From NCBI GenBank assembly GCA_937922795.1, contig CALAJK010000060.1, positions 1 to 60,403 of the forward strand: a stretch of DNA of 60,403 bases. The letters run 5' to 3'. The translations under genes and the position numbers were made by a program. Numbering within the stretch: the first letter of the stretch is position 1; each line of letters starts with the position of its first letter. The stretch comes from an uncultured Anaerolineae bacterium. GTDB lineage: Bacteria; Chloroflexota; Anaerolineae; Aggregatilineales; Phototrophicaceae. Shown one piece after another: positions 18,192 to 27,098 of the stretch. A model generated the notes under the pieces. The model saw only the letters and a program-made list of their open reading frames with translations, was not told where the DNA came from and made no database searches.

Positions 18192-19130
18192 CTAAACAGA
18201 TCCCCAACATTGAATCCACTCTAACACAGCTTTCGCCAGTTCAATCTTATGATTATCAGATTCCATAACCGTCTCAAAAGCGACGGCATGAGGCTGTATC
18301 ACACCTTCCAGCGAATCCACTACGTCGCTCACAAAACCGTTCAACAAGTCCCCATAGTAACAGCTTACCGCTTTCATTGAAGCATCATACCCTAACTCCA
18401 GCATTAATTTTGCCGCAGGGCCTTTCACCGCACGCCCCCCAACAATCGGGGTGATCGCCACACGCGGCACAGGCCGAGACTCGATCAACTGGCGCAGACC
18501 GGGGACGGCCAGGATCGGATCAATGGACAGCCACGGATTTGACGGCCCAACCAAGATGATATCCGCCTGCCGGAGCGCCATCTCAACCTGAGGCGTCATC
18601 GCCGCCGCCTCGATGCCCTCAAACCGCAGCGACCGGACAGTAGGCTGCCAGCGGTGGCGCACAAAATAAGCCTGGAATTCCAGCTCGCCGTATTCCAGGG
18701 TGTCCACCCGCGTGGCCACTGGCGCATCGGTCATCGGCAGAACGCGCGGCTTCACCCCCAGCCGCGCCGCCAACCGCGCCGCAATCTCGGTGAGCGTCAC
18801 GCCTTCGCGCAGCCACGCTGTCCGCAGCAAATGCGTGGCGATATCGCGGTCGCCCAGGCGGAACCAGGTATCTTCCCCATATCCGCGCAGCGCCTCCAGC
18901 ACTTGTGTGGTGTCGCCCGCAATCCCCCAGCCATTGGCCGGATCAACCACGCCTGCCAGCGTGTACAGAATGGTGTCGAGATCAGGACAGATGCGCAGGC
19001 CATAGTGCCAGAAATCATCACCTGTGTTGACGATCAGAGTCAGGTCATCCGGCGGCAGAATCTGCGCCAGCCCAAACGCCAATTTCGCTCCGCCCACGCC
19101 GCCAACCAGCGTGACTACCTTCAACGCCAC
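18192..19130 (-). CDS. cofD: 2-phospho-L-lactate transferase CofD (FbiA)
   Basis: Transfers the phospholactyl or phosphoenolpyruvyl unit from the GDP-linked donor to Fo, giving F420-0 or dehydro-F420-0. 312 residues. Signatures: VVTLVGGVGGAKLAFGLAQ at 5-23, LIVNTGDDFWHYGLRICPDL at 33-52, LGDRDIATHLLRTAWLREG, LPMTDAPVATRV, VGPSNPWLSIDPIL and ITPIVGGRAVKGPAAKLM. These are the GDP- and Fo-contacting loops of the family. The start lies inside the last codons of the nitroreductase-like gene, suggesting translational coupling within the cluster npdG, cofE, nitroreductase, cofD, cofC. Confidence 0.95.
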   Translation of the reverse strand: MALKVVTLVGGVGGAKLAFGLAQILPPDDLTLIVNTGDDFWHYGLRICPDLDTILYTLAGVVDPANGWGIAGDTTQVLEALRGYGEDTWFRLGDRDIATHLLRTAWLREGVTLTEIAARLAARLGVKPRVLPMTDAPVATRVDTLEYGELEFQAYFVRHRWQPTVRSLRFEGIEAAAMTPQVEMALRQADIILVGPSNPWLSIDPILAVPGLRQLIESRPVPRVAITPIVGGRAVKGPAAKLMLELGYDASMKAVSCYYGDLLNGFVSDVVDSLEGVIQPHAVAFETVMESDNHKIELAKAVLEWIQCWGSV

Positions 19131-19747
19131 AGCGTCAATTCCTCCGCGGGGCGGCGCGTCCGGCTGCGCGTCTCATCAGGATAGCCCAGCGTGATGAGCG
19201 CCTGCGGCTGCCAGTCATCCGGCAGCGCCAGCGTCTCCACCACCACGTCTGGGCAGAATAAAGGCGCGCACATCCAGCATGCCCCCAACCCCTCAGCATG
19301 GGCAGCCAGCAGCAGGTTCTGCCCCGCCATCGCCACGCTCTGTACTGCCATCAGATATTCATTGCCGGAGCGGCGTTCATCTGGATAACGCTCCATATCG
19401 ACCATTGTGAGACACAGCACGACCAGCATCGGCGACGACACGATGCGACTGTATGACCGCACCAAGTCGGCTTCAATTACTGCTGCTGGAGCGCCATCAG
19501 CTTCCAGGTCACGGCGCAGGCGAGCCCCCATGCTGACCGCCAGCTTCTGCTTGCACTCCGCCGACTCTACAACCACGAACCGCCAGGGCTGGCGGTTGTG
19601 AGCCGAGGGCGACCAGCACGCTGCAGCGAGCACACGCTCGATGACCGGTCGCGCCACAGGGTCAGCGCGGTAGCGCCGAATGGAGCGCCGCTCTCGGATA
19701 GCGATCATCACGGCTTCATCGGGAGAACACGCGTCCACACGCGCCAA
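19121..19747 (-). CDS. Nitroreductase family protein, candidate dehydro-F420 reductase (FbiB C-domain-like)
   Basis: 208 residues, FMN-binding nitroreductase fold: IRERRSIRRYRADPVARP at about 17-34 (FMN phosphate contacts), ACWSPSAHNRQPWRFVVV, the central AVQSVAMAGQNLLLAAHAEG and GACWMCAPLF. In actinobacteria FbiB is a two-domain protein in which a CofE-like ligase is fused to a nitroreductase domain that reduces dehydro-F420-0. Here the two activities are adjacent separate genes, separated by two bases from cofE. That position, rather than sequence alone, supports the assignment. The likely start is TTG at 19747 just after the cofE stop; ATG at 19708 is possible. Confidence 0.82.
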   Translation of the reverse strand: MARVDACSPDEAVMIAIRERRSIRRYRADPVARPVIERVLAAACWSPSAHNRQPWRFVVVESAECKQKLAVSMGARLRRDLEADGAPAAVIEADLVRSYSRIVSSPMLVVLCLTMVDMERYPDERRSGNEYLMAVQSVAMAGQNLLLAAHAEGLGACWMCAPLFCPDVVVETLALPDDWQPQALITLGYPDETRSRTRRPAEELTLWR

Positions 19748-19749
19748 CC

Positions 19750-20565
19750 TCAGCGATACAGATCCAGATCCGGAGGGCGTATCAAATCGCGGGCGCTGCC
19801 GCTCTCATCGCTGAACTGTAAACCCCGCACCAGCGCCACCGGGCGACCTTCATCTGCCTCGCCGGTCACCAGGTTGGCGGCTGACGCGACCAGATCAGCG
19901 TAGCCTTGAATGCTGATTTTCAGCTCGCGCCCAAACAGGTCGGGCTTGCCGCGCAGATCGAGCACGGCCGGCATCCCGGCGACGCCGATTGCAACGCCCA
20001 CATTCCCGATCCGGAAAGGCCTGCCGTGCGAGTCGCTGATGACGACGCCGACCGAGGCGCCCGTCATCACCAGCAGCGCCTCCCGCAAAACTTGCGCCGA
20101 TCGGTCAGGATCCAGCGGCAGCAGCAGCGCGTAGTTATCGCTGCCGTCCACGTTAGATTGGTCAACGCCGGCATTCGCGCTCACGAATCCTAATCGGTGT
20201 TCAGTGACCAGGACGCCCACCGCCTGCCGTGAAATCCGCCGGCTTTCGCGCAGCACTAACTCCACGATGCGCGGGTCTTTGCGCGTCGCGCGCGCCAGCG
20301 CCAGCGCCTGCTCACTTGGCTCAACCTGGCGCAGATCAACCAGCCGACCTTCAGCCTTTGACACGATCTTAGATGTGACCACGAGCACATCGCCCGTCTC
20401 CAGCGTCAGGCCAGCGCGTTTGAGGCCATCCACGATCAGCAGCGCCAAGTCATCGCCCGGCTGAACTAGCGGCATACCGGGGAGCGCGAAGATATGCAGC
20501 GCCGCAGGCTGCGCGTTCACACTAACTGATGCCGGTGATGCGTATGCCGGCTCCCTTGACGCCAT
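19750..20565 (-). CDS. cofE: Coenzyme F420-0:L-glutamate ligase CofE
   Basis: Adds glutamate residues to F420-0 using GTP. Blocks typical of the family: IFALPGMPLVQPGDDLALLI at about 25-44, VLVVTSKIVSKAEGRLVDL, RESRRISRQAVGVLVTEHRL, FVSANAGVDQSNVDG, VISDSHGRPFRIGNVGVAIG (metal and GTP site) and LDLRGKPDLFGREL. The annotated start (271 residues) overlaps npdG by 44 bases; a GTG at 20520, just after the npdG stop codon, would remove about 15 poorly conserved residues and may be the true start. No C-terminal nitroreductase domain is fused here; the neighbouring gene supplies it. Confidence 0.94.
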   Translation of the reverse strand: MASREPAYASPASVSVNAQPAALHIFALPGMPLVQPGDDLALLIVDGLKRAGLTLETGDVLVVTSKIVSKAEGRLVDLRQVEPSEQALALARATRKDPRIVELVLRESRRISRQAVGVLVTEHRLGFVSANAGVDQSNVDGSDNYALLLPLDPDRSAQVLREALLVMTGASVGVVISDSHGRPFRIGNVGVAIGVAGMPAVLDLRGKPDLFGRELKISIQGYADLVASAANLVTGEADEGRPVALVRGLQFSDESGSARDLIRPPDLDLYR

Positions 20566-21193
20566 AGGCCTTATTAATATACAGCAGCACCGGCGTCAGC
20601 GACTCGACCGCGACCGCGTTGGCCAGCGGGCCTGCATCTACGCCCCGCATCCCCGCCGCCTCAACCAGTCTAATCACTGTCGCTTTCGCGTTTGCATCGT
20701 TGCCGCACACCAGCACATCGCAATCCACCACATGATCGGGATCGCCCAGATGTTCGGCACTCACGTTCTGAAACGCCGCCACAACCTGCACTGAATCGCC
20801 GAGCAAAGCCTGGGCTTCGAGCGCAGCCGCCCCGCCTTTGGGCAGATGCACAGTGCGCACCTTTGGAGGCTGGAGTGGAACCGTCAAGTCCACTAGAACC
20901 TTGCCGGCAACCTGGCTGCGCACGCTCTCTAATGTAGTTTGATGCGCGGCATATGGCACGCTCAACACCACAAGGTGCGCCTGCGCCGCCGCGTCAGCAT
21001 TCGCCATGCCTGTGAGATAATCGCTTCCCAACTGCGCGTTCATCTCTGCCGACCGCGCCGCCGCGCGCTCAGGATCACGCGAACCGATGATCACCCGGTA
21101 ACCTTTCAAGGCCCAACGCATAGCCAGACCGGAACCTTCTTTGCCAGTCCCCCCCAACACCGCGATCGTCAGCAGAGTTTTTTCGTCGGTCAT
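20522..21193 (-). CDS. npdG: F420-dependent NADP reductase (NpdG/Fno)
   Basis: Hydride transfer between reduced F420 and NADP+, linking the F420 pool to the NADPH pool. 223 residues. The N-terminal Rossmann fold reads LTIAVLGGTGKEGSGLAMRW at 8-27, then VIIGSRDPERAAA (the Ser-Arg pair binds the NADP phosphate). Further blocks are LVVLSVPYAAHQTTL, VLVDLTVPLQPP, VAAFQNVSAEHL and the C-terminal AGMRGVDAGPLANA, which is conserved near the F420 site. It is the first gene of the F420 cluster proper and lies 24 bases after the ssnA-like gene. Length and motif order are normal. Confidence 0.93.
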   Translation of the reverse strand: MTDEKTLLTIAVLGGTGKEGSGLAMRWALKGYRVIIGSRDPERAAARSAEMNAQLGSDYLTGMANADAAAQAHLVVLSVPYAAHQTTLESVRSQVAGKVLVDLTVPLQPPKVRTVHLPKGGAAALEAQALLGDSVQVVAAFQNVSAEHLGDPDHVVDCDVLVCGNDANAKATVIRLVEAAGMRGVDAGPLANAVAVESLTPVLLYINKAYGVKGAGIRITGIS

Positions 21194-21216
21194 GAGTTCG
21201 GTTCAGTCCTTAGCAG

Positions 21217-22560
21217 TCACAAAGTTTGATTCACATTGGCTGTGTAGCGCTCCCAAACCGCAGGCGCAAGCGCCAGCGCCTGCTGCGCCACTTCCGCTTC
21301 ATTCATTGTCAGCACTTGTCTGTCGCGCATCAACACCCGTCCAGCGACCATTGTCATCGTCACCATCGAAGGTTCAAAACCGAACAGGATATGCCAGGGC
21401 AGATTGCCCATATGCAGCGGGGTGTAGGGATGATAATCCACAAAGATGATATCGGCCTGCGCGCCTTCAGCCAATACACCCAGCCGCTGCCCTGGGAAGA
21501 AACGCTCAGCCAGCCGGGCATTATGATACACCGCTGCCCGCACGATGTCAGCGCCATTCGCCCGGCGCGGGTCTCGGTGCGCCACCTTATGCAGCAGATA
21601 GGCCGTCTTCCATTCCGCCCACATCGCGTTGCTGAAGCCATCGTTGCCGATGCAAACGCGCATCCCTCGCGCCATCATCTCATCGAATGCCATCGCTCCA
21701 ACAGCATTATTCATATTAGACCGAGGCTGATGGGTGATCCAGGTGCCAGTGTCTTGTAAGATCTGGCGCTCGGCCTCATCAATGTGCACACAGTGCGCTG
21801 CGATCGTCTGCTTCCCCCAGATGCCGTACTCATACAGACGCTGCACGACCCGACGCCCACTTTTGTTCAAACTGTCCTGTTCGTCGGCCTCATGCTCCGC
21901 CACGTGGATATGAAAGCCGACACCGGGGGGGCGCGCATCGGCGCAGGCGCGCAGCGCTGCATCGCTCAGCGTCAGGCTGGCATGAAGCCCGAACGTGCCC
22001 GCCACCCGTGGTCGCCGGTTATCGCGCAAAAACCGCACGTTCTCGGCGATGCCAGCGCGCATCTTCTCTTCCCCATCTCGATCGGTGACCTCATAGCACA
22101 GCACAGCTCGCAACCCGGCCGCATCCACCGCTTCAGCGATGAGGTCTAGGCTGCCTTCAATACAGTTCGGGCTGGCATGATGATCGATCAGGGTCGTCGT
22201 GCCGTGTTTGATGGCATCCACCAAACAGACGAGCGCGCTGGCGCGCACACTGTCCGGATCGAGCGCCTTGTCCAGCGGCCACCACAGCCGCCGCAGAATC
22301 TGCGGAAAATCCTCCGGCGCCGGCCCTGGAATGGCCATCCCCCGCGCATAGGCTCCGTAAAAATGTGTATGCGCGCAGATATTCCCCGGCATCACGAGCT
22401 GGCCGCGCGCGTCTAAACGCTCGGCCTGAGGATAGCGCGCCTCCAGCTCGGCTGATGTCCCAACAGCGCGGATCGTGTCGCCCTCGATGTAGAGGGCATG
22501 GTCGGCCAAAACCTGATTAGGTTCTTGCCAAGTGATGAGCGTCCCGTGTGTGATCAGCAT
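21217..22560 (-). CDS. ssnA: SsnA-type amidohydrolase family aminohydrolase
   Basis: 447 residues of the metal-dependent amidohydrolase superfamily, close to SsnA and to the guanine deaminase/chlorohydrolase group. Metal site residues are seen in order: CAHTHFYGAYARG at about 62-74, GFHIHVAEHEADEQ at about 224-237, IAAHCVHID and CIGNDGFSN with the catalytic Asp. The N-terminal LITHGTLITW and C-terminal EGAQADIIFVDYHPYTP, VAGRVLMRDRQV form the small beta-sandwich of the family. In E. coli ssnA belongs to the xdhD/ygeW region and in anaerobic purine degraders it is part of the urate-utilisation cluster. The substrate here is unknown but is probably an amino- or cyclic-amide nitrogen compound. 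Confidence 0.88.
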   Translation of the reverse strand: MLITHGTLITWQEPNQVLADHALYIEGDTIRAVGTSAELEARYPQAERLDARGQLVMPGNICAHTHFYGAYARGMAIPGPAPEDFPQILRRLWWPLDKALDPDSVRASALVCLVDAIKHGTTTLIDHHASPNCIEGSLDLIAEAVDAAGLRAVLCYEVTDRDGEEKMRAGIAENVRFLRDNRRPRVAGTFGLHASLTLSDAALRACADARPPGVGFHIHVAEHEADEQDSLNKSGRRVVQRLYEYGIWGKQTIAAHCVHIDEAERQILQDTGTWITHQPRSNMNNAVGAMAFDEMMARGMRVCIGNDGFSNAMWAEWKTAYLLHKVAHRDPRRANGADIVRAAVYHNARLAERFFPGQRLGVLAEGAQADIIFVDYHPYTPLHMGNLPWHILFGFEPSMVTMTMVAGRVLMRDRQVLTMNEAEVAQQALALAPAVWERYTANVNQTL

Positions 22561-22563
22561 CGG

Positions 22564-23058
22564 TCACGATCCTTCAGAGGTTGAGGTCGGGCGCACAGCG
22601 CGGCGTTGGCGGTGACCGTCCAGCGCGTAGTAAACCCGGTCAACAAAGTAACCGGCCTGGCTGTACAGATCGCTGATCTGGCGCGCGCTGACGAAACGAT
22701 CCCAGGTGGTGAAGATGAAGCTGACCGGCCGGCGGGACAGATTCAAGATAGGCGGGATCTTTTCATACAAAGCGCCGATCTGAACCTTGTAGTACACGGC
22801 TTCCGCGCGCGGATGCGCCGCTTCATCTGGCAGCAGATCGCGCCTTCGCGCCAGCTCGACGCCCCGACACCGGGCGTAATAATACACGCCGCCGTTTCGC
22901 TCTCGAAATGCTCGGCTCAGGAAGAACGCCAGATAGTCAACAGCCAGACCATCTGGGAACTGCGCCTGCGGCAGGCGATACCAATGCGCATCTCGAATAT
23001 ACGCCAGATCACGCTGTCGGTTCACGACCCCCACCAGGACGCGATCTTCAGGGTACAT
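22564..23058 (-). CDS. Conserved-looking protein of unknown function
   Basis: 164 residues, no signal peptide or membrane helix. It begins MYPEDRVLVGVVNRQRDLAY and includes AHWYRLPQAQFPDGLAVDYL and VYYYARCRGVELARRRDLLP, then YYKVQIGALYEKIPPILNLS and RRPVSFIFTTWDRFVSARQI. The alternation of aromatic strands and the R-D/E-rich segments suggest a small globular, possibly nucleic-acid-related protein, but no family is recognised. It lies three bases upstream of the ssnA-like gene and 29 bases downstream of the PLP-dependent lyase gene, so it is part of the same transcript. Confidence 0.6.
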   Translation of the reverse strand: MYPEDRVLVGVVNRQRDLAYIRDAHWYRLPQAQFPDGLAVDYLAFFLSRAFRERNGGVYYYARCRGVELARRRDLLPDEAAHPRAEAVYYKVQIGALYEKIPPILNLSRRPVSFIFTTWDRFVSARQISDLYSQAGYFVDRVYYALDGHRQRRAVRPTSTSEGS

Positions 23059-23087
23059 GGCAAGCGGCAGGCAAACCCACTCGGCAG

Positions 23088-24485
23088 CTAAGCATGCGGA
23101 GCAGCTTCGCGCTGCCGCAGCGCCAGCAGCCGGCGGTCAATTTCCGCCACCATCTGCTGGTGTTCAACCCACCACTGGCTGTCGCGCTGGGCATCCAGCT
23201 CTTCAACCGTCTTGCCTTGCTGCTCCACCCATGTATAGTACTTCAGGTTGTGCCAGCGTTCGCGCGCTTCTGGCGTCCCGCGCATGATCCAGTCTGTGCG
23301 CTGCCCTTTGATGATGCTCTCCACGCGGCCCACTGTCTCGGCTTCATCCAAACGCCCATAGCATTCGGCCATGCTGTCCATGACCGAGTAATAGCGATCC
23401 ATGCCGTCGGTCGCCACCGTCACAATCAGATCATTTTTGCCCAGGTTGTAATAGCGAGCGGTCTTGATCGCGCCCAGGATGTTACAGATGCCGCTGATAC
23501 CCAACAGCCGCCAGGTGCTTTCAACCCAGTCTGGATCCAGCTTGTAGCGGCGCACCAGTGTCTCGCGCCCAACCTCTTCGGCGAAAACCTGCAGCGCTTT
23601 CTTGCACTCGATATCATCCAGGCACATCAGCGCATCCATATTGCGCACATTATGAATCCAGGTCACATGTTTGTCGCCGATGCCCTGGATATCATGCGAG
23701 CCGTAACCGTTGCTGTACAGCGTCGGGCACTGGATCGGCTCTAGACCGACGATCCGGTGATCCGGCCACACCTGCTTGAGACGATCGCCGGCGGCGATCG
23801 TCCCCGCGCTGCCCATGGCCGACACGAACGCAGCGACCTTGCCGCTCCCGATCCCTTGGGCGGCTAGTTCTGCCGCCAGTTCAACCAGCGTGTTGCCGGT
23901 GACATAGTAGTGGAACCGGTAGTTGCCCATCACCTCAAACTGGTTGAGGATGCGAATGTTGGGGTCGCTGGCGCGCAGACGATGGGTTTCATCGTAGATC
24001 TCCTTGACGTTGCTCTCCGATCCCACCGTCTTGATGATATCAGCCCCATAGCTGCGAATCCGCTCGAAGCGCTCCTGGCTCATCCCGGCGGGCAGCACCA
24101 CCAAACTTTTACACCCCATCCGACAGCCTACCCAGGCCCCGCCGATACCGTAGTTACCAGTAGACGGCCACACCAGCGTGTGTACGTTCGGGTCTACCTC
24201 ACCGAACAGCTCTTTTTCCAACAAGACGGAATACGCCGCTCCCACTTTGTGGCTGCCAGAAGGAAAACAGGCCCCATAGATGATCACGATCGGCGCTTCG
24301 ACGCCCGTGAGCTGCGGCGGCAGCAGCCGGTAATAAATCTGATTGTTTTCGTCGCGCCAGGTGATGTTGAAAAGGTTGATTGGATCGAGCGGATCAACCG
24401 TGCGCATCTTCAACGCCCGCGCGCGGATTTGAGGATCAATCTTCTGTGGATGCAGCATTTCTTCGAAAGTGGGCCCGGTGATCAA
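23088..24485 (-). CDS. PLP-dependent lyase/synthase of fold type II
   Basis: 465 residues. The PLP lysine is in FPSGSHKVGAAYSVLLEKEL; WPSTGNYGIGGAWVGCRMGC is the Asn-containing phosphate/substrate loop, VSAMGSAGTIAAGDRLK the Gly-rich phosphate cup, and VATDGMDRYYSV lies near the C-terminus. The family includes cysteine and threonine synthases, diaminopropionate ammonia-lyase and tryptophan synthase beta. The C-terminal 90 residues are an extra helical, Trp-rich extension. TTG at 24485 is taken as start because GAGGGAG precedes it by eight bases. In ygeW clusters of other bacteria the PLP enzyme is YgeX (diaminopropionate ammonia-lyase); this protein is not YgeX-like in detail but could fill the same position. 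The reaction is not assigned. Confidence 0.78.
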   Translation of the reverse strand: MITGPTFEEMLHPQKIDPQIRARALKMRTVDPLDPINLFNITWRDENNQIYYRLLPPQLTGVEAPIVIIYGACFPSGSHKVGAAYSVLLEKELFGEVDPNVHTLVWPSTGNYGIGGAWVGCRMGCKSLVVLPAGMSQERFERIRSYGADIIKTVGSESNVKEIYDETHRLRASDPNIRILNQFEVMGNYRFHYYVTGNTLVELAAELAAQGIGSGKVAAFVSAMGSAGTIAAGDRLKQVWPDHRIVGLEPIQCPTLYSNGYGSHDIQGIGDKHVTWIHNVRNMDALMCLDDIECKKALQVFAEEVGRETLVRRYKLDPDWVESTWRLLGISGICNILGAIKTARYYNLGKNDLIVTVATDGMDRYYSVMDSMAECYGRLDEAETVGRVESIIKGQRTDWIMRGTPEARERWHNLKYYTWVEQQGKTVEELDAQRDSQWWVEHQQMVAEIDRRLLALRQREAAPHA

Positions 24486-24544
24486 TCGAACATCTCCCTC
24501 AGTCAATCTCTTGCTTGAAATCAACCAGCAAAATGACGCCCGCC

Positions 24545-24781
24545 TCAAGCATCATCGTCAATCTGAAGTTCATGCTCTAGGGCGCGCATCTCATTCAACA
24601 GCTCATCACGTTGTCGCGCGAGTTCGCGGTAGCGCAGCAAAACGTCGGGCGGCATATTCTCCATCAGACCGCCAAAGGCCATGATCAGATCGTCGATTTC
24701 CTGGTCGACCGCCTCATAAGCTAACACGATTTCCCGATAACGCTCGACTTGCTCCAACATGCGGCGTTGATCTGAGTCCAT
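24545..24781 (-). CDS. Small coiled-coil-like protein
   Basis: 78 residues, almost entirely helical and acidic, with heptad-like spacing (MDSDQRRMLEQVERYREIVL at the start and ELARQRDELLNEMRALEHEL near the end), broken by a Gly/Pro turn GGLMENMPPDV in the middle, so two antiparallel helices are likely. No family recognised. It lies ten bases downstream of the glycosyltransferase and just before the PLP-dependent lyase in the same direction. Confidence 0.5.
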   Translation of the reverse strand: MDSDQRRMLEQVERYREIVLAYEAVDQEIDDLIMAFGGLMENMPPDVLLRYRELARQRDELLNEMRALEHELQIDDDA

Positions 24782-24791
24782 GACAGACCTC

Positions 24792-25799
24792 TCATGTCTC
24801 TGGCGCAGGTGCGGCGCGGGCTTCGCGACTGCTCAGCCTAATCCGACCCACAACCTCATCGCTCACATTGAGCCGGGAAGCCACAATGTAGAGCGGGCGA
24901 CCACGCGCTTCGTCGTAAATTCGCGCGACGTACTGTCCCATCACAAACAGGAAGAACAGTTGAAACGAACTGACAATCAGCAGCAAGACGATAGTCGTCA
25001 CCTGACCGCCGAGGAACTCGTAACCCAGGATCAACCGCAGAATGGCAATGATGGGGATAGCCAGCACTGCTAGCAGCCCCAACACAAATGCGACATACAC
25101 CATGATCTGCAAGGGGAAGTATGAAAATCCGGTGACGGCATCCATAGCGAACCGCACCATCTTCTTCAGCGGATATTTGGTCTCGCCAGAATGCCGGGCT
25201 TCCCGCACATACGAGACGCCGGTCTGCTTGAACCCAATCCAGCTCGTCATCCCCCGGATAAAACGGTTGTGCTCGCGCATCGAGTTGAGCACCGCCACCA
25301 CTTTCTTATCCATCAACCGGAAATCGCCGGTATCCATCGGGATGTTGACATCAGTGATGCGGTAGATGAGCCGATAAAACAGCTTCGCCGTGAGCAGTTT
25401 GAACCAGCTTTCACCCTTGCGCTCCTGGCGCACCGCGTAAACCACCTGATACCCAGCTTTCCAACGTTCGATCATCTCTAGGATGAGTTCAGGCGGATCT
25501 TGCAGGTCGGCGTCAATGATGACTACCGCTTCCCCAGATGCATGGTCAAGTCCAGCGGTCACCGCGATCTGGTGACCGAAATTGCGGGCGAAATTGATGA
25601 CCTTAACCCGCTTGTCATCTCGCGCCAACTGCTCTAACAACTCCAATGAGCGATCACGGCTGCCATCGTTGATCGCCACCAACTCCCAGCTCTCGCCGGT
25701 TGAGTCCATCACGGCGCGGATACGATCATAGAGGAGTTGAATGTTGCCTTCTTCGTTGTAGATCGGCGCTACAATCGAATAGCGCGGCCTGTCTTCCAT
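24792..25799 (-). CDS. Family 2 glycosyltransferase, membrane-bound (GtrB/DPM1-like)
   Basis: 335 residues. The N-terminal GT-A domain has YSIVAPIYNEEGNIQLLYDR at 7-26, VAINDGSRDRSLELLE, RNFGHQIAVTAGLDHASGEA and the metal-binding VIIDADLQDPPE. The acceptor region has DTGDFRLMDKKVV. Two membrane helices follow (about 235-258 and 268-295), then VMGQYVARIYDEARGRPLYI at the membrane exit. This is the layout of polyprenyl-phosphate glycosyltransferases such as GtrB, which load a sugar onto undecaprenyl phosphate at the inner face of the membrane. Neighbouring genes are metabolic, so it appears to be a passenger in the block. Confidence 0.88.
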   Translation of the reverse strand: MEDRPRYSIVAPIYNEEGNIQLLYDRIRAVMDSTGESWELVAINDGSRDRSLELLEQLARDDKRVKVINFARNFGHQIAVTAGLDHASGEAVVIIDADLQDPPELILEMIERWKAGYQVVYAVRQERKGESWFKLLTAKLFYRLIYRITDVNIPMDTGDFRLMDKKVVAVLNSMREHNRFIRGMTSWIGFKQTGVSYVREARHSGETKYPLKKMVRFAMDAVTGFSYFPLQIMVYVAFVLGLLAVLAIPIIAILRLILGYEFLGGQVTTIVLLLIVSSFQLFFLFVMGQYVARIYDEARGRPLYIVASRLNVSDEVVGRIRLSSREARAAPAPET

Positions 25800-25805
25800 A
25801 CATCC

Positions 25806-27047
25806 TCACTGTTTCAAGGCTTTCCGGATCGCCGCTAGGTCGGGCTGAACTCGCAGCCCGCTGCCCACCGCCTGCTGAGCGCGCCGCACGTCTTTCAATC
25901 CGTTTCCGGTCGCCAGCAGCAGAACCGACTCGTGAATATCAATCATCATTGATTGTACAGCACGTTGTGCACCAGCGAAAACTGCTGCCGCCGCCGGCTC
26001 AGCGAACACGCCGGTCAGCCGTGCCAACTGGGGAATGGCGCGCACGATCTCGTCATCGCTCACCGCCACGAAAGCGCCGCCCGTCTGGCGCACCGCTTGC
26101 AGCGCCTTCGCCCGATCTCGCGGCAGTCCGGCCGAGATGCTGTCAGCGATCGTCTGTGCTTCGATCGGCTGCATCTGCTCAGGACGCAGATCGCGCTGCC
26201 AAGCATCGACTAAAGCCGCGCTGCCAGCCGCTTGAACGCCGATCAGCCGCGGCAGTCGTGGAATCCAGCCAAGCTGATGAAGATCATAAAATCCTTTATA
26301 TACGCCGGCAATAATATTGCCATCACCCACGCTCACTACCACCACGTCCGGCAGGCGCCACCCCAACTGTTCGGCAATTTCATACGAGACGGTTTTCTTG
26401 CCCTCGGCTGTATAGGGGTTCAAGCCGGTATTACGACAGTACCAGCTCTCCTGCTCGCACATCGTGTAGCACAAGTCAAAAGCGACATCATACGTGTCTT
26501 CAACCAACAGCACCGTCGCCCCGTAGACCAGCAGCTGCGCGATCTTGGCTTCCGGCGCGGTCGCCGGCACAAAGATGATCGTTCTCAACCCTACAGACGC
26601 CGCTACGCCGGCCAGCGCAGCCGCCGCGTTGCCGGTGCTGGCTGTGCTGACTACAGACATTTTCTGCTCCTGAGCGCGGGCGACGATCAAGGCGCTGGCG
26701 CGATCTTTGAGCGAACCGGTGGGGTTCTGGCCATCATCTTTCACCCAGGCGCGCGCCACCCCTAGCGCCGCCGCCAACCGCGGCGTCTCATACAGCGGCG
26801 TATCCCCGACCCGCAGCGGCGGCAGCGGCGAGTCAGGTTGAAGCGGCAGCAGCGAGCGATAGCGCCACATCGAACGCACGGGGTTGGACTGAAACGCATC
26901 CCGGTCGAGCTGTGCCTTCAACGCTGGATAGTCGTACAGCGCCATCAGCGTGCCCACCTGACCGCACGCTGGACAGAAGTACATCACCTCTTCAGGGCGG
27001 TACGATCGGTCACAAACCGGGCAGCGAAGTTCGCAGACAGTCGCCAT
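25806..27047 (-). CDS. thrC: Threonine synthase-like PLP enzyme with N-terminal zinc ribbon
   Basis: 413 residues. Residues 1-30 form a zinc ribbon (CELRCPVCDRSY and YFCPACGQVG, with CxxC pairs). The rest is fold type II: WVKDDGQNPTGSLKDRASAL holds the PLP lysine, VSTASTGNAAAALAGVAASV the Asn loop, LNPYTAEGKKTVSYEIAEQL and VSVGDGNIIAGVYKGF are typical of threonine synthase, and LLLATGNGLKD closes the active site. ATG at 27047 gives the ribbon at the very N-terminus; a longer reading from 27095 overlaps nothing conserved. Threonine synthase converts phosphohomoserine to threonine, but beside carbamate kinase and YgeW a lyase acting on another amino acid phosphate or diamino acid is possible. 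Confidence 0.8.
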   Translation of the reverse strand: MATVCELRCPVCDRSYRPEEVMYFCPACGQVGTLMALYDYPALKAQLDRDAFQSNPVRSMWRYRSLLPLQPDSPLPPLRVGDTPLYETPRLAAALGVARAWVKDDGQNPTGSLKDRASALIVARAQEQKMSVVSTASTGNAAAALAGVAASVGLRTIIFVPATAPEAKIAQLLVYGATVLLVEDTYDVAFDLCYTMCEQESWYCRNTGLNPYTAEGKKTVSYEIAEQLGWRLPDVVVVSVGDGNIIAGVYKGFYDLHQLGWIPRLPRLIGVQAAGSAALVDAWQRDLRPEQMQPIEAQTIADSISAGLPRDRAKALQAVRQTGGAFVAVSDDEIVRAIPQLARLTGVFAEPAAAAVFAGAQRAVQSMMIDIHESVLLLATGNGLKDVRRAQQAVGSGLRVQPDLAAIRKALKQ

Positions 27048-27098
27048 GAGTAAGCTCTCAGTTCGTAGGTGATCCAAATTGTGACCGATACACATCCA

